Origin: Paraherbaspirillum soli
GTDB taxonomy: Bacteria; Pseudomonadota; Gammaproteobacteria; Burkholderiales; Burkholderiaceae_D
Direction: 5' to 3'
Length of the DNA: 64,000 bases
NCBI RefSeq assembly: GCF_042654985.1
Contig: NZ_JBHSMT010000012.1
Location: forward strand, 186,001-250,000
Shown: in pieces, positions 42,147-51,421 of the stretch
How the letters are laid out: each line of letters opens with the position of its first letter
Numbering within the stretch: position 1 is the first letter of the stretch
Program-made: the position numbers and the translations under genes
Notes under the pieces: model-generated
Database searches by the model: none
What the model saw: only the letters and a program-made list of their open reading frames with translations
What the model was told of the DNA's origin: nothing

Positions 42147-43169
42147 ATGGAGTCTCATATGCAGAATCAATTGAATCTCAACATCGAACAGCCGACCGAC
42201 GACTATCCAGTGATGGTGCTGCTGGTGGACGATCAAGCCATGGTCGGCGAAGCCGTCCGCCGCGCCCTGGCGACTGAGCCCAACATCAATTTCCATTACT
42301 GCGCACAGCCGGAAGAGGCCATCACCGCCGCCAAAAAAACCAGGGCCACCGTCATCCTGCAAGACCTGGTGATGCCCGGCATCGACGGCCTGACGCTGGT
42401 GCGCCAGTACCGAGCCCATCCGGAGACCCGCAATATTCCCATCATCGTGCTGTCGACCCGGGAAGACGCCGCCACCAAAAGCGCCGCCTTCACCGCCGGC
42501 GCCAACGACTACCTGGTCAAACTGCCCGACACCATCGAACTGGTGGCGCGGATACGCTATCACTCGCGCTCCTACATGAACCTGCTGCAACGCGACGAGG
42601 CATATTGCGCGCTGCGGCAAAGCCAACAGCAACTGCTCGAAACCAATCTCGAACTGCAACGCCTGACCAATTCGGACGGCCTGACCGGACTGGCCAACCG
42701 GCGCTATTTCGACGAATACTTCAGCGCCGAATGGAAGCGCGCGGAACGCGAGCAGAGCATGCTGTCGCTGCTGATGATAGACATCGACGATTTCAAGCTC
42801 TACAACGACACCTACGGCCACCTGGCCGGCGATTCCACTCTCAAGCGGGTCGCCAGCACCATCGGCAGCTATGCCCGGCGTCCGGCCGATCTGGCGGCCC
42901 GGGTCGGCGGCGAGGAATTCGTGCTGGTGATGCCCACTACTTCCAGCGAGCATATGCGGATACTGGGCGAGAAACTGCAACTGGCGGTGTATTCGATGCA
43001 GATCGCACACAGCGTCTCCAGCAACGACGACCGGGTCACCGTCAGCGTCGGCGGCGCCACGGTCACGCCGCAACGCGACGCCTCCCTGCTCAACCTGATC
43101 GAAGCTGCCGACCGCGCGCTATACCGCGCCAAGCGCAGCGGCAAGAACCGAGTTGAAATCGCGGACTAA
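42147..43169 (+). CDS. wspR: WspR, response regulator diguanylate cyclase
   Basis: A 340-residue output protein: a receiver with LLVDDQAM and ILQDLVMPGIDGL, a coiled stalk (LRQSQQQLLETNLELQRL) and a GGDEF domain with RVGGEEFVLVMP at the active site. RPAD five residues before GGEEF is a product-inhibition I-site. Phosphorylation drives clustering and cyclic di-GMP synthesis, promoting biofilm growth. ATG 42147 follows GAAGGTG; ATG 42159, after GGAG at six bases, is equally possible. Confidence 0.93.
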   Translation: MESHMQNQLNLNIEQPTDDYPVMVLLVDDQAMVGEAVRRALATEPNINFHYCAQPEEAITAAKKTRATVILQDLVMPGIDGLTLVRQYRAHPETRNIPIIVLSTREDAATKSAAFTAGANDYLVKLPDTIELVARIRYHSRSYMNLLQRDEAYCALRQSQQQLLETNLELQRLTNSDGLTGLANRRYFDEYFSAEWKRAEREQSMLSLLMIDIDDFKLYNDTYGHLAGDSTLKRVASTIGSYARRPADLAARVGGEEFVLVMPTTSSEHMRILGEKLQLAVYSMQIAHSVSSNDDRVTVSVGGATVTPQRDASLLNLIEAADRALYRAKRSGKNRVEIAD

Positions 43170-43207
43170 GAACTAGTGTAGTGTTTCGCAATTAGCGCCG
43201 GCGGTCG

Positions 43208-44707
43208 CTATTTAAGCGGCAGGATGATGTTCGCCACCAGACCGCCGGCGGCATGATTCGCCAATTGCAGTTGGCCGCCATGCGCCTGCACGATGTTGCG
43301 GGCGATGCCAAGTCCCAATCCCATCCCATGCACGTTCTGGTCGCGCCCGTGTTCCAGCCGCGTATACGGCTGGAACAGGCTGAGCAAGGCAGCTTCCGGC
43401 ACCCCCGGCCCATGATCGCGGATCCGGATGTGGACGCTGTCGCCGCGTTCATCACCGCCGTTGCCGGCGATTTTTTCGACCGAGATTTCCACTTTTTCGC
43501 CGTAGTGCAGCGCATTGTCGAACAGATTGCCGATCGCGCGCTTCAGCGCCAGCGGCTTCGCCATCACAGTCAAGCCGCTGGCGACGAAGGCCACCTCATG
43601 CCCGGCCATGCGGGCGTCGCGGATCATCCGCTGGATCAAGGCATCGAGCCTGACTTCGGTTTTGTTTTCATGGATATCGCTATCCTTGACCGACTGCAAA
43701 GCGCCCTTCACCATCATGTCGAGCTCATCCAGATCCTCATGAAATTCAGCCCGCAGCGCATCGTCGTCCAGCAACTCGGTGCGCAATTTCAAGCGCGTGA
43801 TCGGAGTCCGCAAATCGTGCGAAATCGAGACAAACAGCCGCTCGCGATCATCCAGGTAACGCTTGATCCGCTCCCGCATGGCGCTGAAGGCACGCGCGGT
43901 CTTGACGAACTCGCGGCTGCCGGTCTCCGGCAACTCGGGCACCGTTTCGCCCTTGCCGAACGCCTCCGCCGCATCCGACAGCGCCGCTAGCGGCCGCGTG
44001 GTCCAGCGCACCACCAGGATCGACAGCAGCAGCACCGTCGCCAGCGACAAACCTTGCAACAGCAGACGATCCAGCGACAACGGGTTGTCGCCATCCAGGA
44101 AATAAGGGTTCGGCATCAAGGCCGCCAGATACAGCCAGTTGCCCGGCTCCAGCTCGGCCTGGATCACCAGCACCGGTGCCGGATTGGGCTTGATCAGCAG
44201 GATGTGCTGGACCCAGCTGTCAGGCAGGTCCGTCACTTTCAGGCCATCGTTCGACACCGCCAGATCATTGGGCCAGGCAAACGCCAGCCGAAATCCGGGC
44301 AAGAAAGGCAGATCCTCTTTCAGCGTCGCGCCGACCTGCTCGACCACCCGGTCCGCCAGCGATTGCGCCGCGATCGGGTGGATGATCAGTGGTCCGCTAT
44401 TGGCATTGACGAAAAAACGCGTGCCGCCCATTTCGCGCAATTGCTGGATCAAAATCGGCCGATAGTTGGCCGGCAAACTCATGTAAAACCGGATCGCGCC
44501 AGCAGCGCTGTGACCGAGATGCCGCGCCGCGACGCTGGCCTCGTTTTCGGATTTGCTGCGCAGTTGCGCGGCCCATATCAAGCCGCCCAGCAGTTGCGTC
44601 ACCAGCACCCCGAACACCATCAGCACCGTCAAGCGGGCCAGCAATGTCGGCGGCAGCAAGCGGGTAAGCAAGCGGCTGTAGCGGGCAGACCAGGTGGATT
44701 CAGGCAT
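43208..44707 (-). CDS. EnvZ/RstB-like sensor histidine kinase
   Basis: A 499-residue membrane kinase: a helix at about residues 23-45, a periplasmic domain to about 226, a second helix (about 227-249), HAMP, HisKA with SISHDLRTPITRLKLR, and the ATPase with IGNLFDNALHYG, RDHGPGVP and GMGLGLGIARNIV. No regulator gene is adjacent. The nearest is the OmpR-type regulator at 47438-48145, same strand, 2.7 kb upstream, and two unrelated genes and repeats lie between. It is probably the partner in a sugar-sensing system next to the chitin/GlcNAc transporter genes. Confidence 0.88.
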   Translation of the reverse strand: MPESTWSARYSRLLTRLLPPTLLARLTVLMVFGVLVTQLLGGLIWAAQLRSKSENEASVAARHLGHSAAGAIRFYMSLPANYRPILIQQLREMGGTRFFVNANSGPLIIHPIAAQSLADRVVEQVGATLKEDLPFLPGFRLAFAWPNDLAVSNDGLKVTDLPDSWVQHILLIKPNPAPVLVIQAELEPGNWLYLAALMPNPYFLDGDNPLSLDRLLLQGLSLATVLLLSILVVRWTTRPLAALSDAAEAFGKGETVPELPETGSREFVKTARAFSAMRERIKRYLDDRERLFVSISHDLRTPITRLKLRTELLDDDALRAEFHEDLDELDMMVKGALQSVKDSDIHENKTEVRLDALIQRMIRDARMAGHEVAFVASGLTVMAKPLALKRAIGNLFDNALHYGEKVEISVEKIAGNGGDERGDSVHIRIRDHGPGVPEAALLSLFQPYTRLEHGRDQNVHGMGLGLGIARNIVQAHGGQLQLANHAAGGLVANIILPLK

Positions 44708-44784
44708 GAGAAAGGTGATTAATGAAGCGGTTCAAATTGTGCGGCACAAGCACAGCCACTCGAAAACTGTGAGAAATAAAAATA

Positions 44785-46140
44785 TTACTGCATCTCCAAT
44801 TTTCTTCTTTTCGCTCGATAAATCATTTTTCCCCGCATCAATTTGCCAGTCGTCGTTACCATCCCTTCTCCATCGACAGTCATTGATTCATCCCAGTCGG
44901 CAACCAGCGTTAATTTCCCCTTTATATAACGATAGGTCTCCGCGTGGTGGCTGCAACAACTGCTTCGTGAAGCCGAGGAAATCGTGCGATTTTTGGAATT
45001 GATATCAAGTTGAGGCAGGCCCGAAAGCATTTCATCCAATGCGAATTTTTGCGTTTTAGGATCGAACAGGAAAATATTTTCAGTACTATTCGGCCCCGCA
45101 CCGCCTGAACTTCCGAAAACCATAATATCCGGATAGCCATCGAAATTTGCATCGACAACGCTTAACATTTCTTCAGGACGTGAAAATCTGTTCGGATCGG
45201 AATAAAAATCGTAAATCATTTGCACCCGCCGGTTTGTCATGCGATTAATGACTTCAATGGCAACGGCAGTTTTGGCTTCGCTATCGGATTCGTCTTGGGT
45301 CTGCAAGGCAACCCGGAAGCGGTATTTGGGAAGCTTGGCTTTTTGGCCCACCCATTCCCCCTCGATCAAATCTTCGCGGCTTAACCATCCATGCAGGATT
45401 TCCCCATCCTGTTTCACGCTATCCACTTCATACCAATCCGGGTGCATTGCCGTGATTGCCACGAACTTGCCTTTTCCCACATTGGTATGGGCGGACGACT
45501 TACTGGATTGATGGTAGATGGATAAATCTTTTGTCAGATAAAAAATATCCTGATAGTTCTTAACCGCCTGTAATGAGAAATCGTCGTGGTAAAGCGTGGT
45601 GGCATAGTGATAGATGGAATATCCGTATGCCTCTCCAGAACAAGAAATAAGTATGCAGGCTATTTTCTCCTTGTCCGTAGGGGCACGCTGCGGCGGGATT
45701 TTTTCTTCACGAATCATTCTTTCGTCCGCCGCCCTTTCGATAGAAAATGCACTCTTTTCCGTCCTAAAAATGGGATTACCATTTGTGCAAAAAGGCTGAC
45801 TTTCAGAATGACTATTCCAGTTTGGAAAAGCATAGGCGACACATAAATTATCGGCCGAACTTGAATCCCGATAATTCTCGTCCACCAAAAAAACTATTTT
45901 ATTGGTATGCGATACATCATCCCTTGAGACCATCGCATAACTGATCTTTGCCGCCTTAGGTAAAGCATTGCTGAAATTTTTTGTGCTTTTTATAATTTTC
46001 GTATCAGCTTTACCAAGGTTCTGAATCGGTCTCTGCGACGGGGCATTTAACCGGTAAATCCCCGGAATTAATAATTCATCCGTATTTGCAGACGCAGTAT
46101 TGATCAGGAAAAGATAAAGGATGAAGGCATGAATTTTCAT
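44785..46140 (-). CDS. exported SH3-plus-XAC2610-like protein, possible immunity/inhibitor
   Basis: A 451-residue protein with a signal peptide (about residues 1-18, ending ASA-N). A bacterial SH3-like stretch lies at about 218-262 (VGKGKFVAITAMHPDWYEVDS, then GWLSREDLIEGEW). The C-terminal part (VDANFDGYPDIMVFGSSGGAG, then FDPKTQKFALDEMLSGLPQL) has the pattern of XAC2610-like proteins; XAC2610 is a periplasmic inhibitor protecting against a peptidoglycan-hydrolase effector in Xanthomonas. Base composition is clearly more AT-rich than the kinase and regulator on either side, which points to transfer. The assignment rests on motif likeness only. Confidence 0.6.
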   Translation of the reverse strand: MKIHAFILYLFLINTASANTDELLIPGIYRLNAPSQRPIQNLGKADTKIIKSTKNFSNALPKAAKISYAMVSRDDVSHTNKIVFLVDENYRDSSSADNLCVAYAFPNWNSHSESQPFCTNGNPIFRTEKSAFSIERAADERMIREEKIPPQRAPTDKEKIACILISCSGEAYGYSIYHYATTLYHDDFSLQAVKNYQDIFYLTKDLSIYHQSSKSSAHTNVGKGKFVAITAMHPDWYEVDSVKQDGEILHGWLSREDLIEGEWVGQKAKLPKYRFRVALQTQDESDSEAKTAVAIEVINRMTNRRVQMIYDFYSDPNRFSRPEEMLSVVDANFDGYPDIMVFGSSGGAGPNSTENIFLFDPKTQKFALDEMLSGLPQLDINSKNRTISSASRSSCCSHHAETYRYIKGKLTLVADWDESMTVDGEGMVTTTGKLMRGKMIYRAKRRKLEMQ

Positions 46141-46188
46141 ATTCGAGAATTGGTTTCTAGATAAGCTGTAAGGCGAGTAGATGGAGAT

Positions 46189-46875
46189 TCATACAGCAAT
46201 CCCTGCCGCTAATGCGGGCATAGGCTCAATCAGCTTGGTATCCACCTGGATTTCATGGAAAACGCCGACCTGGGTAAAAGTCGTACCAAATAGGCAGTGC
46301 CTGGTTTCAATCCGGATATTGAATTGAAGCGGATGGTCATTGCGATGACACAAGAATGTCTTACCGGGGGTGAGAATGCCTGGCAACGGTATCCGAAAAC
46401 CCAGGATGTCCCAGAAATAGCCGTCGCTGGTGAAATATAAATTGCCTTCGTGGACCTGCAAGACCAGCTTCATGCCCAAGCCCATGCCGACGTATTCCAG
46501 CACTTCGCCTTTCTCGCTTTCACGCATGTAAGACGTAAATTGGATCGGTTTGCGTCCATGCAAGCGATAGATGCGCTGCTTGAAAATGGAAGGGCAATCC
46601 GGTTTGCAATACACCTGGATATCGACCGGAAAATCGGCATCATCAAGAGGAATCAAAGCCCCGTGAAGCATGAGCTTTGTCAGATAGCCGAACAGTTTCC
46701 CGAGCCAGGAACTGCTCAATTCGCTGAGCATCCCGGTGTAATACAAGGGCTGGCCCGGTGCCGGATTCTTGGCAAAACGCGCCTGAATATCGGGATGAAG
46801 CTTTTGCCACTCCGGCCCAAGAATTTTTCTGAACAGTTCTCCCTCGGAGGGATGGCTTGCCGTGCTGTCGTTCAT
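46189..46875 (-). CDS. DUF4166-like protein
   Basis: A 228-residue soluble protein. The pattern FRKILGPEWQKLHPDIQARF near the N-terminus, IQFTSYMRESEKGEVLEYVGMGLGMKL in the middle and GTTFTQVGVFHEI at the end fits the DUF4166 family of unknown function, which also occurs fused to oxidoreductases. It lies 48 bp upstream of the SH3/XAC2610-like gene on the same strand. Both sit between regulator and kinase genes. Confidence 0.65.
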   Translation of the reverse strand: MNDSTASHPSEGELFRKILGPEWQKLHPDIQARFAKNPAPGQPLYYTGMLSELSSSWLGKLFGYLTKLMLHGALIPLDDADFPVDIQVYCKPDCPSIFKQRIYRLHGRKPIQFTSYMRESEKGEVLEYVGMGLGMKLVLQVHEGNLYFTSDGYFWDILGFRIPLPGILTPGKTFLCHRNDHPLQFNIRIETRHCLFGTTFTQVGVFHEIQVDTKLIEPMPALAAGIAV

Positions 46876-47058
46876 AGAGAGGCCGTAAAGTTTTTTGCGT
46901 TGATGCTGTTGCTCACCGTGCTGCCGTACGACTCAGGGTGTTGCAACATCGTCGCCCCGACATCGAGTCGTTGCCCAGCAGCAAAGGCGAGCATTCTACA
47001 CCGACGTGATTTTGTGCGGGATGCGCGAGGAATGGGAGCTGGCGCAAGCGCGCAAATC

Positions 47059-47346
47059 GTAGGGCGGATGAGCGCAGCGTTATCCGCCATTGATGCGCCG
47101 CCTGCGATGGATTCGAGCCGGGTAACGGCGGAAGGCGCTGCGCTTTTCCGCCCTACGCGACTGCTGGCTGGCGAGCGAGATATTGAGCCATTCGATGCGC
47201 CGAAAACTGACAGCTCGGGAGGCCGGCCATTCCTGCTTCTTTGGCGGAACGTAGGGCGGATGAGCGCAGCGTTATCCGCCGCCGGATGTGCCGCATATGG
47301 TTGACGCATCCAAAACGGCGGAAGGCGCTGCGCTTTTCCGCCCTAC
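47059..47346. repeat. REP/BIME-like repeats between the DUF4166 and regulator genes
   Basis: Two head copies GTAGGGCGGATGAGCGCAGC (47059-47088 and 47251-47280, each ending GTTATCCGCC) and two inverted copies CGGAAGGCGCTGCGCTTTTC (47126-47156 and 47315-47346, each ending CGCCCTAC). Head and inverted copies alternate, so each pair can fold. The remaining gap (46877-47437, 561 bp) also holds the GGACACAGT repeat; no gene is seen. Confidence 0.85.
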
Positions 47347-47360
47347 GCTGTCGTTGTGTG

Positions 47361-47413
47361 CGGGGACACAGTAATTCGGCACGCTAGGGTGCCTCACAAA
47401 CTATGTCCCCAAT
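47361..47413. repeat. divergent GGACACAGT palindromic repeat
   Basis: GGGGACACAGTAATTCGGCA to CTCACAAACTATGTCCCC, the same layout as the copies near tilS and ppiB but with several changes. It lies 25 bp past the regulator stop. Confidence 0.75.
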
Positions 47414-47437
47414 TAACTCTGTCGACCTGAACAACGC

Positions 47438-48145
47438 TCAAGAAACCACCACATCCGCCGCAAAAACATAGCCCGCCCCACGCACCGTCTTGATCAGGTG
47501 CGGGTCTTTGCCGCCGTCGTTCAGGCGCAGGCGCAGTTTGCTGATTTGGACGTCGAGCGAACGATCCAGCGGGCCGACGTCGCGGCCGCGGGTTTGTTCG
47601 CATAGCAAGCCGCGGTCCAATATGTCGCCGGGATGTTCGACAAAATATTTCAACAATTGGTAATCGAGCCCGGTCAGCGCCACTACCTGCCCGTGCGGGT
47701 CGGCCAGCGTGCGCTCCACCGTGTCCAGCGTAAAGCCGGTGAAGCGGTAATAGCGCGGTGCGGCGGCGTTGTCGATGCCGCTGCGGCGGTGGATGGCTTT
47801 GATCCGGGCCAGCAGTTCGCGCGGGCTGTAGGGCTTGGCCATGTAGTCGTCGGCGCCCAGTTCCAGCCCGACCACGCGGTCGGTTTCGTCGGAACTGGCA
47901 GTCAGCATGATGATCGGTACATTGGAGCGGTGCCGCACGGTTTTGCAAAGCGCGAAACCGTCGGTGTCGGGCAGCATCACATCCAGGATCACTAGCGACA
48001 AGGCATCGGCGTAGCGCTGGAACTCGGCCAGGAATGCCTCGCCGTTATGCGCCAGATGCACCTCGTATTGATTTTTTTCCAGATACGCTTTGAGCAGCGT
48101 GCGGGTCTTCAGGTCGTCGTCAACGATCAATATCTTGCGCATCAT
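47438..48145 (-). CDS. OmpR-family response regulator
   Basis: A 235-residue regulator: a receiver with ILIVDDDLKTRTLL, the phospho-acceptor in LVILDVMLPDTDG and GADDYMAKPYSPRELLARI, then a winged-helix domain (LTGLDYQLLKYFVEHPGDILDRGLL, RSLDVQISKLRLRL, IKTVRGAGYVF). It follows the sugar-binding-protein gene by seven bases. GltR-like regulators of sugar transport show this gene order. The expected kinase is displaced to 43208-44707. Confidence 0.9.
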   Translation of the reverse strand: MMRKILIVDDDLKTRTLLKAYLEKNQYEVHLAHNGEAFLAEFQRYADALSLVILDVMLPDTDGFALCKTVRHRSNVPIIMLTASSDETDRVVGLELGADDYMAKPYSPRELLARIKAIHRRSGIDNAAAPRYYRFTGFTLDTVERTLADPHGQVVALTGLDYQLLKYFVEHPGDILDRGLLCEQTRGRDVGPLDRSLDVQISKLRLRLNDGGKDPHLIKTVRGAGYVFAADVVVS

Positions 48146-48152
48146 CCTGGCA

Positions 48153-49502
48153 TCACTCCTGTTTTACTGTTTTCGATATGGTCCGGGCAATGCTGGCGAG
48201 CCGGCGCTGGGTGTCGCTCTCGGACATTTTGTCATCCATGAAATAGCGCTGCACTTCGGCCACGATGGCGTCCTTGGTGGCTTCGTCGGTCGCCATCCGG
48301 TGCACCAGGCTCGGCGCCTGGGCTGCATTGCCTTTGCTGAAGGCGCTCCACGAGGCGCGGGCGCAGCTATCCATCCTGGATAAATCCGGCGCACGCCATA
48401 CCGGGATCGCGCCCTTGAGGCGGTTGTAGTCAGTCTGCACGGCTGGCGACATGGCGATCTGGGCCAGTTTTTCCTGCGCCGGCTGATGCGAATAATCGCC
48501 GGCAAACATGGCTAGCGTATCGACGCTGTACAAGTGGTAGTCGGCGGTGCCCGGCACCGCGGCGCAGGCAAAATCCAGATCGGCGCTCTGGCCCCAGGCC
48601 TGCAATTCGCCCTTGACCCAATCGCCCATCACCAGCATCGCGGCGTCGCCATCGGCCAGCTGGCGCGCGACCTCGGTCCATGGCCGTTCTTTCAGCGGCG
48701 CCGTCATCCAGGCCTTGAGCGCTCGCAAGCGCAGCAGCGCATGCGTCAGCCTTGCATCGGCAAAAGCGCTCGGCGCCAGGTCGACGAACAAGGAGCGGTA
48801 ATAGGCGGGGCCGCTTTCCGCCAGCACCAGGGTTTCAAACAAGGTCGCGACTTGCCAGGCCTGGCTGCTTTGCGCCAGCGGGATGACGCCGGCCTGCTTC
48901 AGCTTTTCCGCGGTGCGCTCGAATTCGGCCCAAGTCTTGGGCGCACTCAGCCCCAGCCGAGCGAATACCTTGCGGTTATAAAACAGGTTGTTGATGCGAT
49001 GGATGCCGAGCGGCGCCGCCACCACGTGACCTCGGTTTTGCACCAGCGACCAGACGGTGGGAAATAACTGTTTGCGCCAGCCGCCCGGGGTCGCCACATT
49101 GTCCAGTTCCAGCAATAGGCCGAGGTCGGCCCATTCGCCGAAAATGACGCCGTTCAGCTGCGTCACCTCGGGCGCCTTGCCGGCCAACACCATGCTCTTG
49201 AGGACCTTGCCGGCGCCCAGCCCGGCCCCGCCCGGGATCGCCGCATCGCGCCATGCGATGTTTTCTTCGGACAGCCGGCTGACCAGCACGTCGACCGCCT
49301 TGCGCTCGCCGGCCGAGGTCCACCAGTGCACCACTTGCAATGCCTGCCCGTTGGGTGTTGCAGCGGCTGCGGCAGCCAGTGCGTGATTGAAAAGACCGCC
49401 TAAAGCGATCGCCAATAGAGATGCGGCAGCCCGTTTTCCGGACCGCCTGATTGCGCTGCTTTCAACTCTGCTTTTGGCATCATTGCGTCGCCGGGCTATC
49501 AT
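48153..49502 (-). CDS. sugar-binding protein, likely sensory partner of the two-component system
   Basis: A 449-residue periplasmic solute-binding protein of the glucose/mannose type. A twin-basic region precedes the hydrophobic signal (about residues 24-45, ending ALA-A). LQVVHWWTSAGERKAVDVL begins the mature part, and MLVMGDWVKGELQAWG is a conserved late motif. It is encoded with the regulator, not with permeases, and is a distant paralogue of the transporter's binding protein at 49934. That suggests it presents ligand to the kinase. This is inference. Confidence 0.75.
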   Translation of the reverse strand: MIARRRNDAKSRVESSAIRRSGKRAAASLLAIALGGLFNHALAAAAAATPNGQALQVVHWWTSAGERKAVDVLVSRLSEENIAWRDAAIPGGAGLGAGKVLKSMVLAGKAPEVTQLNGVIFGEWADLGLLLELDNVATPGGWRKQLFPTVWSLVQNRGHVVAAPLGIHRINNLFYNRKVFARLGLSAPKTWAEFERTAEKLKQAGVIPLAQSSQAWQVATLFETLVLAESGPAYYRSLFVDLAPSAFADARLTHALLRLRALKAWMTAPLKERPWTEVARQLADGDAAMLVMGDWVKGELQAWGQSADLDFACAAVPGTADYHLYSVDTLAMFAGDYSHQPAQEKLAQIAMSPAVQTDYNRLKGAIPVWRAPDLSRMDSCARASWSAFSKGNAAQAPSLVHRMATDEATKDAIVAEVQRYFMDDKMSESDTQRRLASIARTISKTVKQE

Positions 49503-49933
49503 CGATTTCCTTATTTATATTGTTCGCGTGTTGTCTCATTAACCTTGCCGCGAGTGACTATAACTTAAGTCTCGCGCACACCGTTAGCGCTGTTCTCGTT
49601 TTGTAAAGAAATGTGATTTTGCGTCACTTTATCTTTATCGGCGAACGAAAAAAATCATCGTCGGCAAGCTGCATCCCGGTATGAGCAAGCCCTGCTTCGG
49701 TCGATTCGATTGTAAAGATTGGTAATTGCAGAAAATCGCAAAAAACCAAATTCCGGATTGAAATCAAGACCTTACCCAACATGATTAACTAATCGGCAAG
49801 CGGGATGGCTTCACGTTTCCTATGGTGCTAATGTCTGCACGCGGTGGTTTGACAGGCAGTCAGCCGACGGCGAACTGTGATAACAACAGCGCCCCGCAAC
49901 ATCAGCCCAATAAAAACGATAGAGGAGACATTG
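49503..49933. promoter_or_regulatory. divergent control region of the chitin/GlcNAc locus
   Basis: 431 bp between divergent starts. AT-rich around 49610-49790, as expected for two promoters. No clear GlcNAc-repressor palindrome is visible by eye. GAGGAGA at 49923-49929 is the ribosome site of the transporter's binding protein. Confidence 0.4.
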
Positions 49934-51211
49934 ATGCAATCCATCACCCGCGTCCGTAGCACCTATAGCATTCGCACACTCCGCAACGCCGTCTTGCTGG
50001 CGCTTGCAGCAGCCGGCAGCGCGCAAGCCGGTACCCTCACCATCGAAAGCTGGCGGGTGGATGACAAGACCTTGTGGGAAACAGTGCTGATCCCGGCGTT
50101 CCAGAAAAAAAATCCCGGCATCGAAGTCAAGTTCGCCCCCAGCGCCCCGACCGAGTACGACTCCAGCCTGGCCGCACGGCTGGCCGGCGGCACCGCCGGC
50201 GACTTGATCGCTTGCCGGCCGTTCGACGTTTCGCTGTCGTTGTACAAGAAAGGCAACCTCGAAAAACTGGACGGCAAGCCCGGCATGGAACACTTCCCTG
50301 CTTCCAGCAAAGTGGCGTGGGAGACCGATGACGGCAAGGACACTTTCTGCATGCCGGTGGCTTCCGTGATGCACGGCTTCCTGTACAACCAAAAGATTTT
50401 CAAGGAACTGCATCTGCAAGCGCCGAAAACGGAAGCGGAATTTTTCACGCTACTGGACACCATCAAGAGCAACGGCAAATACACCCCGCTGGCGCTAGGC
50501 ACCGCCGATCAATGGGAGTCCAATCAAGTCGTATTCACCGGCATCGGCCCCAATTACTGGAAAGGCGAAGAAAGCCGCAAAGCCCTGATCGCCGGCAAAG
50601 CCAAATTCACCGATCCGCAGTTTGTCTCGGCCTGGGAATACGAAGCCAAGCTGGGCAAATACCTGTCCAAGGGCGCCAGCTCGCAAACCTACGGCGACAG
50701 CCAGAACCTGTTCGCGCTGGGCAAAGCGGCGATTTATCCGACCGGCTCGTGGGATATCGCCTATTTCAACGGCACCGCAAAATTCGAGATGGGCGCTTTC
50801 CCGCCACCGGTGCCCAAGGCCGGCGACAAATGCTATATCTCGGACCACAACGATATCGGCATGGGGATCAACAAGAAATCCAAGAATAAAGAGGATGCCT
50901 ACAAGTTCCTGGCCTGGCTCGGCTCGCAAGAGTTTGCCGACATCTACACCAACAAGGTCACCGGTTTCTTCTCGCTGTCCGACCACCTGATTTCGGTCAA
51001 GGACCCGGTTGCGAAGCAGATGATCGACTGGCGCAAATCGTGCTCGTCCACCATACGCCTGAACGCGCAAATCCTGAACCGCGGCGAACCCAGCATGGAA
51101 AACCAGCTGTGGAACGTCAATGCCCAAGTCCTGAACGGCAAGCTGGCGCCGAAGGAAGCGGCGGCGCAGATCCAGGCCGGGTTTGCCAAGTGGTACAAGC
51201 CGCAGCAATAG
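49934..51211 (+). CDS. ABC transporter sugar-binding protein (GlcNAc/chitobiose likely)
   Basis: A 425-residue exported binding protein of family 1, signal peptide about residues 1-32 (ending AQA-G). TIESWRVDDKTLWETVLIPAF starts the mature lobe, and LGKAAIYPTGSWDIAYF is the family's late ligand-side motif. Placed in front of two permease genes, a GH20 hexosaminidase and nag genes, its ligand is most likely N-acetylglucosamine or chitobiose. Start at ATG 49934 after GAGGAGA. Confidence 0.85.
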   Translation: MQSITRVRSTYSIRTLRNAVLLALAAAGSAQAGTLTIESWRVDDKTLWETVLIPAFQKKNPGIEVKFAPSAPTEYDSSLAARLAGGTAGDLIACRPFDVSLSLYKKGNLEKLDGKPGMEHFPASSKVAWETDDGKDTFCMPVASVMHGFLYNQKIFKELHLQAPKTEAEFFTLLDTIKSNGKYTPLALGTADQWESNQVVFTGIGPNYWKGEESRKALIAGKAKFTDPQFVSAWEYEAKLGKYLSKGASSQTYGDSQNLFALGKAAIYPTGSWDIAYFNGTAKFEMGAFPPPVPKAGDKCYISDHNDIGMGINKKSKNKEDAYKFLAWLGSQEFADIYTNKVTGFFSLSDHLISVKDPVAKQMIDWRKSCSSTIRLNAQILNRGEPSMENQLWNVNAQVLNGKLAPKEAAAQIQAGFAKWYKPQQ

Positions 51212-51220
51212 TCATTACAA

Positions 51221-51386
51221 GTAGGGCGGAAAAGCGCAGCCCTTGCAGGGCGCGTATCCGCTTGCAAGCGGATACCGTTACGCAGGCGGATGGCATGCCA
51301 TCCGAAACCCCTGCTTCACCCTTCCGCCGATTTTGGATGCGTCAACCGTCCAATCGGCGGATAACGCTGCGCTCATCCGCCCTACA
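51221..51386. repeat. REP/BIME pair between binding-protein and permease genes
   Basis: GTAGGGCGGAAAAGCGCAGC (51221-51240) and the inverted CGGATAACGCTGCGCTCATC ending CGCCCTAC (51357-51386) are the same family as at 47059-47346. Inside, GCGTATCCGCTTGC/GCAAGCGGATACC gives a further stem (51252-51275). Such elements often stabilise the upstream message, which fits high binding-protein levels. Confidence 0.8.
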
Positions 51387-51421
51387 TGCTGCCCCGCTAA
51401 TAGCCTTGTTCCCACAAAAAA

